From assembly GCA_934148015.1 (NCBI GenBank), contig CAKPCU010000008.1, forward strand, positions 1-52,083: DNA of 52,083 nt. Reading direction: 5' to 3'. The translations under genes were made by a program, and so were the position numbers. This document shows positions 16,702 to 24,572 of this stretch, one piece after another; the stretch's first letter is position 1; each line of letters opens with the position of its first letter. A model generated the notes under the pieces. The model saw only the letters and a program-made list of their open reading frames with translations. It was not told the DNA's origin and searched no databases. This DNA comes from an uncultured Bacilli bacterium. Its GTDB lineage: Bacteria > Bacillota_I > Bacilli_A > RF39 > UBA660.

Positions 16702-16837
16702 TATAATTTAATAAAAAGATATGATATTAAAGGTTAAACTAATGAAAATGATGATATAATCAAAGTTGTTAAATACCAAGAAATATTAAAATGTTAAAAC
16801 ATATTTTAAATAAAAGAAATTAACAGTGGGATAAAAT
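16702..16837. other. Gene-poor stretch before the fragment region
   Basis: No open frame of note. It leads into fragments (16838-17048) and lies at the left border of the disturbed region before rhuM. Confidence 0.4.
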
Positions 16838-16969
16838 ATAGATAATAAAAACTTGCAAATAATTAATCATGACTTTTTAATATATAGAGATTCAAACAAT
16901 GATATTAAGGTTAGTGTAATGTTAATAAATAATGGATATGTATCAAAAAAGAGAAATGAGAAAAAATAA
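16838..16969 (+). pseudogene. Possible fragment of a RhuM-type N-terminus
   Basis: Read from ATA 16838, 43 codons run to TAA 16967-16969. The middle, NHDFLIYRDSNNDIKVSVML, resembles the start of RhuM proteins, including the intact one at 17167 (EEFITFKLQEKDKGIHVRYE). GTGGG lies upstream at ribosome-site distance, so an ATG to ATA loss is possible. The resemblance is short and unproven. Confidence 0.4.
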
Positions 16970-16973
16970 AAAT

Positions 16974-17048
16974 ATGAATGAAAATAAAACAAATATAAAT
17001 TGGTATAAACCGAATTATGGAAAACTTCCTATGAAGTCTTATAAATAA
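16974..17048 (+). pseudogene. Fragment copying the start of rbgA
   Basis: The sequence from ATG 16974 agrees with the rbgA start at 18722 for about 35 bases apart from one missing codon: MNENKTNINWY against MNNENKTNINWY. It then diverges and ends at TAA 17046-17048. The copy is too short to work and is best read as a scar of duplication or replacement. Confidence 0.65.
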
Positions 17049-17070
17049 AGACTTTTAGTCTTATCCCTTT
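17034..17070 (+). terminator. Weak hairpin, possible terminator
   Basis: AAGTCTT (17034-17040) can pair with AAGACTT (17048-17054), or AAGACT (17048-17053) with AGTCTT (17056-17061). A TTTTT follows at 17067-17071. Confidence 0.4.
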
Positions 17071-17166
17071 TTACATTTTATAACTGGAAAATGATTAAAA
17101 TTATTAAAACCCAAGAGTAATTCCGTTTGATGGAAAACTAAAATTTTGAATACAGGAGATGATAAA

Positions 17167-18210
17167 ATGACAAAAGACTTAATTATTAGAAGTAGTACTG
17201 AAGAATTTATAACATTTAAACTTCAGGAAAAAGATAAAGGTATTCATGTTAGATATGAAAATGAGACTTTGTGGATGACACAAAAAGCTATGGCGGAATT
17301 ATTTGATGTTGAACAACCTGCAATTGCAAAGCACCTTATAAATATATATAAAGAAAATGAATTAGATAAAGATTCAACTTATTCCAAAATGGAATTAGTT
17401 CAAAAAGAAGGAACTAGAAATGTTAAAAGAAATATTGAATTTTATAATTTAGATGCTATAATTTCTGTTGGATATAGAGTGAATTCAATAAGAGCTACTC
17501 AATTTAGAAGATGGGCGACAAATGTGCTAAAAACTTTTACTATTCAAGGATATGTATTAGACAAAGAAAGAATGAAAAATGGTTCTTTTATTGATAAAGA
17601 TTATTTTGAAAAATTGTTAGAAGAAATAAGAGAAATAAGGTTGTCTGAAAGAAGGTTTTATCAAAAAGTAACTGATATTTATGCTACAAGTATGGATTAT
17701 GATCCAAACTCTCCAGTATCAATTAATTTTTTTAAAAAAGTACAAAATAAAATGCATTATGCTATATCTAAACAAACGGCTGCTGAAATTATATATAATA
17801 GAGTAGATTCAGAAAAAGAACACATGGGATTGACTTCTTGGAAAAAATCTCCTAATGGAAAGATAATGGAATCTGATGTTATAATAGCAAAAAATTATTT
17901 ATCTAAAGATGAAATAAAAGATTTAGAGGGAATAGTTAGTGCTTTTTTAGAAATAGCAGAAAATAGAGCTAGAAGACATATTCCAATGACTATGGAAGAT
18001 TGGGTTAACTTAATAGATAGATATTTATTACTTGATGATAGGGATATATTAAAAGATGCCGGAAAAATATCCCATGAAATAGCGTGTGATAAAGCATTGA
18101 CAGAATTTGAGAAATATAGGATAAAACAAGATAAATTATATAAATCGGATTTCGATTTATTATTAGAAGAAACAGAAGATTATGTAGGAGATAAAATAAA
18201 TGAAAATTAA
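17167..18210 (+). CDS. RhuM family protein (347 aa)
   Basis: The protein matches RhuM along its length. The N-terminal part has HVRYENETLWMTQKAMAELF and EQPAIAKHL, a DNA-binding-like block; VKRNIEFYNLDAIISVGYRV and TQFRRWATNVL follow. The C-terminal half has FFKKVQNKMHYA, TAAEIIYNRVD, and a final VSAFLEIAENRARR block. RhuM was first named from a Salmonella pathogenicity island and is common in mobile or defence regions, but its biochemical role is not established. ATG 17167 has AGGAGATG. It overlaps the next gene by 11 bases. Confidence 0.9.
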   Translation: MTKDLIIRSSTEEFITFKLQEKDKGIHVRYENETLWMTQKAMAELFDVEQPAIAKHLINIYKENELDKDSTYSKMELVQKEGTRNVKRNIEFYNLDAIISVGYRVNSIRATQFRRWATNVLKTFTIQGYVLDKERMKNGSFIDKDYFEKLLEEIREIRLSERRFYQKVTDIYATSMDYDPNSPVSINFFKKVQNKMHYAISKQTAAEIIYNRVDSEKEHMGLTSWKKSPNGKIMESDVIIAKNYLSKDEIKDLEGIVSAFLEIAENRARRHIPMTMEDWVNLIDRYLLLDDRDILKDAGKISHEIACDKALTEFEKYRIKQDKLYKSDFDLLLEETEDYVGDKINEN

Positions 18211-18703
18211 TTTAAGTAATATTAAAGTAGCAATTTTTGATTTTGATGATACACTTGCAATTCATAAAGATAAAGATTATCAAAAACATCGTAATGAATC
18301 TGAAGAAAAGTTACAAAACTATTATTTGAATGCATATTTAGTTCCTGAAAAATTTTATGAAATAATAGAACCATGTAATATGTCAGAATCTATACTTAAA
18401 TTAATTAATATTTTAAGAAAAAATAATGTTAAAATATATTGTGTATCTGGAATGAAATTTTCATTTCATTTGAAAGCAAAAGAATACTTCGTTCATAAAT
18501 ATTATGGAAATGATATAGAAGTAATTTCAACAAAAAATCAGCAATTAAAAATAGATGCAGCAAAAATAATTAGCAAGATTAATAATTGTAATTTAAATGA
18601 GGTATTATTTGTAGATGATATTGAAGAAAACATTATTAACTTTGATAATATAGGAATAAATGCATTATTACCTGGTGATGTTGATTCGTTGATAGAAAAG
18701 TAA
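18200..18703 (+). CDS. HAD-like hydrolase paired with RhuM (167 aa)
   Basis: The HAD nucleophile motif is intact: AIFDFDDTLAIHK (D-x-D-D-T form). Motif II is in IYCVSG and motif IV in VLFVDDIEENI (DD). The enzyme probably removes phosphate from a small molecule or protein. ATG 18200 lies inside the rhuM end (11-base overlap), with GGAGA upstream, so both are translated together. The context suggests a linked job with RhuM rather than housekeeping. Confidence 0.8.
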   Translation: MKINLSNIKVAIFDFDDTLAIHKDKDYQKHRNESEEKLQNYYLNAYLVPEKFYEIIEPCNMSESILKLINILRKNNVKIYCVSGMKFSFHLKAKEYFVHKYYGNDIEVISTKNQQLKIDAAKIISKINNCNLNEVLFVDDIEENIINFDNIGINALLPGDVDSLIEK

Positions 18704-18721
18704 ATAAAGTAGGTGAAAATA

Positions 18722-19585
18722 ATGAATAATGAAAATAAAACAAATATAAATTGGTACCCAGGCCATATGGCTAAAACGAGAAGACTTATTAAAGAAAATA
18801 TAAATATGGTAGATATAGTCTATGAAGTGGTTGATGCTAGGATACCGTTTTCTTCTAAAATAAAGGACATAGATGATTTAATTTGTAATAAACCTAGAAT
18901 AATAATTATGACTAAAATTGATTTATGTGATATAGAAAAAACAAAGCTTTGTGCTAAAAAATATGAATCTTTAGGATATAAAGTTGTTTTAGCTGATTTA
19001 ACTAATAATAAAGGTATACCTGATATATTTACTAAAACTAAAGAGTTATTAAAAGAATTAGATGATAAAAGACTAGCTAAAGGACTAAAAAAACGTGCTT
19101 ATAGGGCTTTAATAGTTGGTATACCAAATGTTGGTAAATCAACACTTATTAACCGTTTAGTAGGTAAAAATGCTACTATCACAGGAGATAGGCCTGGGGT
19201 TACAAAAAAACTATCATGGATTAGAATTAACAAAGACTTAGAATTATTAGATTCACCTGGAATTTTATGGCCTAAACTTGATGATGAAATTCAAAGTTAT
19301 AACTTAGCATGTTTTTCAGCAATAAAAGAGGAAATACTACCTAAAGGTAAAGTTGCATGTTACATACTTAATATGTTAAATAAAAAGTATAAAAAGTGTC
19401 TAATAGAAAGATTTGGTATTGAGAATTTTGATTATAATGATATAATAAGTTCGTATGATATAATTGGAAGAAAAAGAGGATGCTTAATATCTGGCGGCGT
19501 TGTTGACTATGATAAAGTGTCTAATCTAATTATAAAAGATTTAAGAGAAGGAAGAATAGGGCGTATTACGTTTGATGAGGTATAA
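18722..19585 (+). CDS. rbgA: Ribosome biogenesis GTPase RbgA (YlqF)
   Basis: RbgA completes the 50S subunit. The 287-residue protein shows circularly permuted GTPase motifs: NINWYPGHMAKTRR at the start, TKIDL (G4) near 60, then GIPNVGKSTLINRL (G1), the G2 Thr and DSPG (G3). ATG 18722 follows AGGTG (18711-18715). A GTG at 18713 is in frame but overlaps the ribosome site. It begins a run with the next gene, rnhB and topA, as in Bacillus. Confidence 0.95.
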   Translation: MNNENKTNINWYPGHMAKTRRLIKENINMVDIVYEVVDARIPFSSKIKDIDDLICNKPRIIIMTKIDLCDIEKTKLCAKKYESLGYKVVLADLTNNKGIPDIFTKTKELLKELDDKRLAKGLKKRAYRALIVGIPNVGKSTLINRLVGKNATITGDRPGVTKKLSWIRINKDLELLDSPGILWPKLDDEIQSYNLACFSAIKEEILPKGKVACYILNMLNKKYKKCLIERFGIENFDYNDIISSYDIIGRKRGCLISGGVVDYDKVSNLIIKDLREGRIGRITFDEV

Positions 19586-19587
19586 AA

Positions 19588-20211
19588 ATGATAGAATATT
19601 TAGAAAATAATGGATTTACTGTAGAACAAATAAGATTATTACAATCAACTTTCAAAACTATAGGAGAAAAAGTACCTAATGATGAAGTTATAGATAAGAT
19701 AGAATTTATATATAGAACATTTTCTTATACAGGTATTTCAAAAGATTTAATTAATGAATTGATTTCAAAAAATAGATCTATAATTTTAAGAAAAAAGGAA
19801 GACATTGTAGTTATAGCATACGTTTGGAAAGAAACAGGAATACTTAATGAAATAACAAGAAAAACAAAAGGATTAAAAATAGATAATATTATGAGTGTTT
19901 TTCTAAGAAACTTGTATTTAAATTCTAACATTATGCAAAGACAACATAATATTTCTTTTTATGCACTTACTACTGAAGAAGCTAGATTTTTAAAAGATTA
20001 CTCTCCGGATCCTCAAAAGAGTCGTTTTGCTCCAACTTTTAGTAATCTTATTAGTGTGTATGGTGTAGGTGAAACATATGAGGATAAAAAAGAAAACATT
20101 GAATATCGCTTGGATTTTTATTCTAAAAGATGGTTTTTACGTGAAACAATAAAAGAAAGAGAAAGAATGAAAAATAATGAAAGAATTCAAACAAGCAGTA
20201 GATCTATATAA
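19588..20211 (+). CDS. Hypothetical protein between rbgA and rnhB (207 aa)
   Basis: I do not recognise this protein. It is soluble-looking, rich in Ile, Lys and Glu, with MIEYLENNGFTVEQIRLLQS at the start, and no membrane segment. ATG 19588 follows GATGAGG two bases after rbgA. It overlaps rnhB by 35 bases in another frame, so its C-terminus may be shorter than read or the overlap may be real. A role linked to the rbgA-rnhB operon is only a guess. Confidence 0.6.
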   Translation: MIEYLENNGFTVEQIRLLQSTFKTIGEKVPNDEVIDKIEFIYRTFSYTGISKDLINELISKNRSIILRKKEDIVVIAYVWKETGILNEITRKTKGLKIDNIMSVFLRNLYLNSNIMQRQHNISFYALTTEEARFLKDYSPDPQKSRFAPTFSNLISVYGVGETYEDKKENIEYRLDFYSKRWFLRETIKERERMKNNERIQTSSRSI

Positions 20212-20815
20212 ATATGAAAAAGAGTTATGGAATAAAGGTTATAAAAATATTGCAGGATGTGATGAGGCAGGTCGTGGGCCTCTTTTTGGTCCAGTAGTTT
20301 GTGCTTCTGTGATACTTCCTCATGATTTTATTTTAGAAGGCTTAAATGACTCTAAAAAATTAACTGAAAAGAAAAGGGAAGAATACTATCCAATTATAAT
20401 GGAAAAAGCATTAAGTGTTGGAGTATCAATTGTTTCAGCTAAAGAAATAGATGAAATAAATATATATGAAGCTTCAAGAATTGGAATGATAAGAGCAACA
20501 AATAGCTTAAATATAAAGCCTGATTATATAATAACTGATGCTATGCCACTTGATGGTTATATAGATATTCCTCATGAAAAAATAATTAAAGGAGATGCTA
20601 AAAGTATCACAATTGCAGCAGCTTCTGTAATAGCTAAAGTAACTAGAGATAGAATAATGTATGATATAGATAAAAAACATCCAGAATATCTTTTTGCTAA
20701 ACATAAAGGATATCCGACAAAAAAACACATTGAACTTTTAAATAAATATGGTATAATTGACGGATATAGGCACACATATGGGCCTGTTAAAGAATATTTA
20801 GATAAGAATCAATAA
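20177..20815 (+). CDS. rnhB: Ribonuclease HII
   Basis: RNase HII cuts RNA in RNA-DNA hybrids and single ribonucleotides in DNA. The 212-residue protein has the start motif GCDEAGRGPLFGPV (Asp29, Glu30), NDSKKLTEKKRE, IITDAM (third acidic residue) and the GD..SI..AAASVIAKVTRDR block with the last Asp. ATG 20177 has an A/G-rich ribosome site (AGAGAAAGA). It sits between rbgA and topA as in Bacillus. Confidence 0.96.
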   Translation: MKEFKQAVDLYKYEKELWNKGYKNIAGCDEAGRGPLFGPVVCASVILPHDFILEGLNDSKKLTEKKREEYYPIIMEKALSVGVSIVSAKEIDEINIYEASRIGMIRATNSLNIKPDYIITDAMPLDGYIDIPHEKIIKGDAKSITIAAASVIAKVTRDRIMYDIDKKHPEYLFAKHKGYPTKKHIELLNKYGIIDGYRHTYGPVKEYLDKNQ

Positions 20816-20832
20816 CATAAGGAGGCATATAT

Positions 20833-22860
20833 ATGAGTAAAAACTTAGTAATAGTTGAGTCTCCAACTAAAACTAAAGCAATTGAAAAATACTTAGGCAG
20901 TGACTATAAAGTTGTTTCTAGTAAAGGACATATAAGGGATCTTGCAACAAAAGGAAAGTATGGCTTTGGGGTTGACATAGAAAATCACTTTGAGCCTACA
21001 TATGAACCTATTAAAGGTAAGAAAAAAGATATTACAGCATTAAAAAAAGATGCAAAAGCATCAAAAAAAGTTTATCTTGCAACCGATCCTGACCGTGAGG
21101 GAGAAGCTATTTCTTGGCATTTAAAAGATACTTTAGAATTAAAAGATAATGATTATGAAAGAGTAGTATTTAATGAAATTACAAAAAATGTTGTTAAAGA
21201 TGCTTTTAATCATACTAGAAAAATAGATGACGACCTAGTTCATTCACAAGAAACTAGAAGAATACTAGATAGAATAATAGGTTTTAGATTAAGTAAACTT
21301 ATGCAATCTAAAACTGGTGGTAAATCTGCTGGAAGAGTTCAATCAGTTGCCCTTAAATTAATAGTTGACCGTGAAAGGGAAATAGAAGCATTTAACGAAG
21401 AAGAATACTGGAGTGTAACAGCTAAATTTGATGATTTAGATGCAGATTTAGACTTGATTGATGGAAATAAGGCAGAGCTAAAATGTGAAAGTGATGCAGA
21501 TGATGTAATAAAAAGTTTAAATAAAGAATTTATTGTATCTAATTATGAAACAAAGCCAAAGAAGAAATCATCAAAATATCCATTTATTACTTCTACTATG
21601 CAACAAGAAGCTATATCAAAACTTGGTTTTTCTTCTAAAAAAACTATGCAAGTAGCTCAAAAGTTATATGAAGGTATAGATATAAAGTCTGATACTATAG
21701 GTTTAATTACATACATGAGAACTGATTCTGTAAGATTATCTGATGAATTTATTAAATCAGGTTATGCATATATAGAAAACGCTTATGGTAAAGAGTATAT
21801 TGGACATGTTAAAAAGACTAAGAAAAAAGAAAACGTACAAGATGCTCACGAAGCAATTAGACCATCAAGTATTAATAGAACACCAGAAAGCGTAAAAGAA
21901 TATTTAACAAAAGATGAGTATAAACTATATGAACTTATTTATGCTAGAGCTCTTGCATCACTTATGAGCGATGCACTCGTTAATGCAACAACAATAACTT
22001 TAGATAATAACAATACTAGTTTTAAAACAACTGGTCAACAACTTGCATTTGATGGTTATTTAAAAGTTTATAGTAAGTTTGAATCATCAGAAGATAAAGT
22101 GCTTCCTAAATATGCTGTTGGTGATAAATTAATTAGCAATGAAGTTTTAAAAGAACAACATTTTACTAAACCACCAGCTAGATATACTGAAGCTAAACTA
22201 ATTAAAGCTATGGAAGATTTAGGAATAGGAAGACCATCAACTTATGCTTCAACTATTTCAACATTAACACAAAGAGGTTATGTAAAGATAATAGATAAAA
22301 AACTTAATCCAACTGAAATTGGTATAACTACAACAGATAAATTACAAGAATTCTTTAGTGATTTAATAAATGTTGAATATACTGCTAAAATGGAAGAAGA
22401 TTTAGATAAGATAGCAGAAGGTAAGAAAGTGTGGTATAAAATTTTAGAGTCATTTTATAAAGAATTTGAACCTGAGGTAGAAAATGCTTTTGATAAGATG
22501 GAGAAAAAAGAAGATGAAGCAACAGGGGAAGTATGCCCTAATTGTGGTAAACCTATGGTTATTAAAAACGGTAGGTATGGTAAATTTGAAGCATGTTCTG
22601 GATATCCTGAATGTAAATATATAAAACCTAAAGAAAAAGCACCATTAATAGAAGTTTGTAAGTGTCCTAAATGTGGTGGAATGATAGTTGAAAGAAAAAC
22701 TAAAAAGGGTAAAATATTCTATGGATGTGGTAATTTTCCTAAATGCAAGGTTGCTGTTTGGGATAAGCCTACTGGAGATTTATGTCCAGAATGTAATAGC
22801 CTTTTGGTTATAGATAAAGATGAAAATATAAAATGTAGTTCATGTGATTATAAAAAGTAA
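20833..22860 (+). CDS. topA: DNA topoisomerase I
   Basis: TopA relaxes negative supercoils. The 675-residue protein has the TOPRIM start NLVIVESPTKTKAIEKYLG, LATDPDREGEAISWHL, and the catalytic tyrosine in ITYMRTDS (Tyr294). Towards the C-terminus there are three zinc-ribbon units: CPNCGKPM...CSGYPECK, CPKCGGMI...CGNFPKCK and CPECNSLL...CSSC. ATG 20833 follows AAGGAGG. Length is as usual for Firmicutes TopA. Confidence 0.97.
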   Translation: MSKNLVIVESPTKTKAIEKYLGSDYKVVSSKGHIRDLATKGKYGFGVDIENHFEPTYEPIKGKKKDITALKKDAKASKKVYLATDPDREGEAISWHLKDTLELKDNDYERVVFNEITKNVVKDAFNHTRKIDDDLVHSQETRRILDRIIGFRLSKLMQSKTGGKSAGRVQSVALKLIVDREREIEAFNEEEYWSVTAKFDDLDADLDLIDGNKAELKCESDADDVIKSLNKEFIVSNYETKPKKKSSKYPFITSTMQQEAISKLGFSSKKTMQVAQKLYEGIDIKSDTIGLITYMRTDSVRLSDEFIKSGYAYIENAYGKEYIGHVKKTKKKENVQDAHEAIRPSSINRTPESVKEYLTKDEYKLYELIYARALASLMSDALVNATTITLDNNNTSFKTTGQQLAFDGYLKVYSKFESSEDKVLPKYAVGDKLISNEVLKEQHFTKPPARYTEAKLIKAMEDLGIGRPSTYASTISTLTQRGYVKIIDKKLNPTEIGITTTDKLQEFFSDLINVEYTAKMEEDLDKIAEGKKVWYKILESFYKEFEPEVENAFDKMEKKEDEATGEVCPNCGKPMVIKNGRYGKFEACSGYPECKYIKPKEKAPLIEVCKCPKCGGMIVERKTKKGKIFYGCGNFPKCKVAVWDKPTGDLCPECNSLLVIDKDENIKCSSCDYKK

Positions 22861-22895
22861 TTTAAGGTAAGTTTTGCTTGTAAATATTAGAAAGT

Positions 22896-22917
22896 ATAAG
22901 TGAAGCTTATTTTTTTG
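22896..22917 (+). terminator. Weak intrinsic terminator after topA
   Basis: ATAAG (22896-22900) pairs with CTTAT (22906-22910), followed by a T run. The stem is short but well placed. Confidence 0.5.
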
Positions 22918-22963
22918 TTTATTTAGCGGTATAAAATGCTACATTAATCTAAGAAAGCTTAAT

Positions 22964-23104
22964 ATGAAAGAAAATAATACTAGTGGCATTTTTGATAAAT
23001 ATCTTGATGATTTAAAAGATACAATTAAAATATTATGTGCAGTTTTGGCTTGTGCTAGTATTAGTAGTTCTGTATGTTCAACTAAACATAAATCACAAAG
23101 ATAA
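22964..23104 (+). CDS. Small hydrophobic-centred peptide (46 aa)
   Basis: ATG 22964 to TAA 23104. The peptide has a charged start and a short hydrophobic core (TIKILCAVLACASISSSV), then a basic tail. It could be a small membrane peptide. The ribosome site (AAGAAAG) is weak. A TATAAA (22930-22935) lies upstream and a terminator follows immediately, which supports a short transcript. Confidence 0.4.
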   Translation: MKENNTSGIFDKYLDDLKDTIKILCAVLACASISSSVCSTKHKSQR

Positions 23105-23110
23105 TTCAAG

Positions 23111-23133
23111 AGGACTTTAAAAGTCTTTTTAAA
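23111..23133 (+). terminator. Intrinsic terminator
   Basis: AGGACTT (23111-23117) pairs with AAGTCTT (23121-23127), followed by TTT. It closes the small peptide transcript. Confidence 0.7.
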
Positions 23134-23287
23134 ATATTTGTTAAGCAAACATTTGTATACTTTACTTTTATATAATATTATGATAACCTTAATATGGCTT
23201 TTATAAAAAAAAGTATTTTTAGTTAAAATAATGATAATAATATATTTAATAAGAATATAATAATATCAAGTAAAGAGGTTGATTACA

Positions 23288-23788
23288 TTGAATTTAATGA
23301 AAAAGATATATGATGATAAAGAATTTATGACAATAGCTCAACCAATTCTTTTTCATAAAGAATTTTTAAAGACTAAGAGTATAGTTCATCATGGTAATAC
23401 AAGATATAATCACTCTGTTAGAGTTGCTTATCTTTCTTATAAATTATCTAAATTAATAGGTGGGGATACTAAGTCTATAGTAAGAGCTGGTGCTCTTCAT
23501 GATTTCTTTTTAGTAAGAGATGATGAAAATATCATTACTGAAACAAAAATGTTTATTAAGCATCCTACAATTGCTAAAGAAAATGCAATTACTTATTTTG
23601 GCGTAAATGAAAAAGAACAAAATATAATAGAAGCTCATATGTTTCCTATGTCAAACGTAGTACCAAAATATAAAGAATCTTGGATGGTAAATTTTTGTGA
23701 TAAACTAGTATCTTTAGTAGAGGGTGCTGGTAGTGCTAAGGCTCAAGTTAGTATGTGGCTTGTTGTATTATTTAATTTTGTAAAATAA
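23288..23788 (+). CDS. HD domain phosphohydrolase (166 aa)
   Basis: The metal-binding HD pattern is visible: H (VHHGNTRYNHSVRVAYLS), then ALHDF for the HD pair, and a later 'EAHMFP' and NFCDKLVSL. Such proteins hydrolyse phosphate esters or nucleotides; no substrate is evident. TTG 23288 is favoured because AAAGAGG (23272-23278) is nine bases upstream; ATG 23297 is the other choice. A second HD protein lies at 27632. Confidence 0.75.
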   Translation: MNLMKKIYDDKEFMTIAQPILFHKEFLKTKSIVHHGNTRYNHSVRVAYLSYKLSKLIGGDTKSIVRAGALHDFFLVRDDENIITETKMFIKHPTIAKENAITYFGVNEKEQNIIEAHMFPMSNVVPKYKESWMVNFCDKLVSLVEGAGSAKAQVSMWLVVLFNFVK

Positions 23789-23811
23789 ATACATTTTTAT
23801 GTATTTTTTTT
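23787..23811 (+). terminator. Intrinsic terminator after the HD gene
   Basis: AAATACAT (23787-23794) pairs with ATGTATTT (23799-23806), followed by T. It isolates tRNA-Arg from the HD gene. Confidence 0.7.
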
Positions 23812-23836
23812 ATTTTATTTGTTATAATTAGTTTGT

Positions 23837-23913
23837 GTCCTCGTAGCTCAGCTGGATAGAGCACTCGCCTCCTAAGCGAGGGGTCATGCGTTCAAATCGC
23901 ATCGGGGACGCCA
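23837..23913 (+). tRNA. tRNA-Arg (anticodon CCT)
   Basis: The 77-base gene folds as a full cloverleaf. The acceptor stem pairs GTCCTCG with CGGGGAC, then G and CCA, so CCA is encoded. The anticodon arm is CTCGC-CTCCTAA-GCGAG, so the anticodon is CCT (reads AGG). The T arm holds GTTCAAATC. A TATAAT lies at 23823-23828 with a poor -35. A terminator follows at 23924. Confidence 0.95.
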
Positions 23914-23923
23914 TAATATAGCA

Positions 23924-23956
23924 AAAAAGCCTTGATTATATCAGGGCTTTATTTAA
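23924..23956. terminator. Two-way terminator between tRNA-Arg and the converging gene
   Basis: AAAGCCTTGA (23926-23935) pairs with TCAGGGCTTT (23941-23950). Both directions have T runs: AAAAAA on the left gives T for the minus strand gene. Confidence 0.85.
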
Positions 23957-24473
23957 TTCCATATACTAAATTTATAGGATCTTTAAATAGATCTATTTTA
24001 ATAGGAAAATATGTTAATATACCAAATAATAAGTAGGTAAATAATACAAGTAATATAGAAACGTTTTCTAATTTTAAATCTTTATTACGTTTTATGATGT
24101 AGTAACTAATTATTTCTGAAATGATAATGGTTATAAGCATAATAATTATTGTTATTATAAGTTTTTCTCCTATTATATTATATATTGGAAGATAAATTAT
24201 AAGAAATATTATAATAGATGTTATAGCAGCTATATAATTTGATATGCATACATTTTTAAAAGTTTCTTTTTTTAATTTGATAATTATTTTTTGAACTACT
24301 CCAGATATTATTATACTTCCAAATAATATTTTCATATGTTCCCATATACTCTCATTAACTGGAGCTATAATACTTGTTATAAAGCATGGAAGCCTATCGT
24401 ATAAAAAGTGAAGTGGGAAGCATAAAAAGAAAGCTAATATAATTCCAAATATTTTTAATACTTTTAATTTCAT
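23949..24473 (-). CDS. DUF6512-like integral membrane protein (174 aa)
   Basis: Reading from ATG (complement of 24471-24473), with GGGAGG as ribosome site, the protein has about five hydrophobic segments. The block HFLYDRLPCFITSIIAPVNE followed by SIWEHMKILF is characteristic of DUF6512, whose function is unknown. An earlier in-frame ATG (24506) would extend past the ribosome site and is rejected. It converges on tRNA-Arg and starts opposite the GH25 gene. Confidence 0.75.
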   Translation of the reverse strand: MKLKVLKIFGIILAFFLCFPLHFLYDRLPCFITSIIAPVNESIWEHMKILFGSIIISGVVQKIIIKLKKETFKNVCISNYIAAITSIIIFLIIYLPIYNIIGEKLIITIIIMLITIIISEIISYYIIKRNKDLKLENVSILLVLFTYLLFGILTYFPIKIDLFKDPINLVYGIK

Positions 24474-24572
24474 AATACACCTCCCATATATAATATGTAC
24501 ATGCATTTACTGTTATACATAAAAGGGGTTCTTTATTATAATTTTTTATGGTACAATATATTCGTGATGCAT

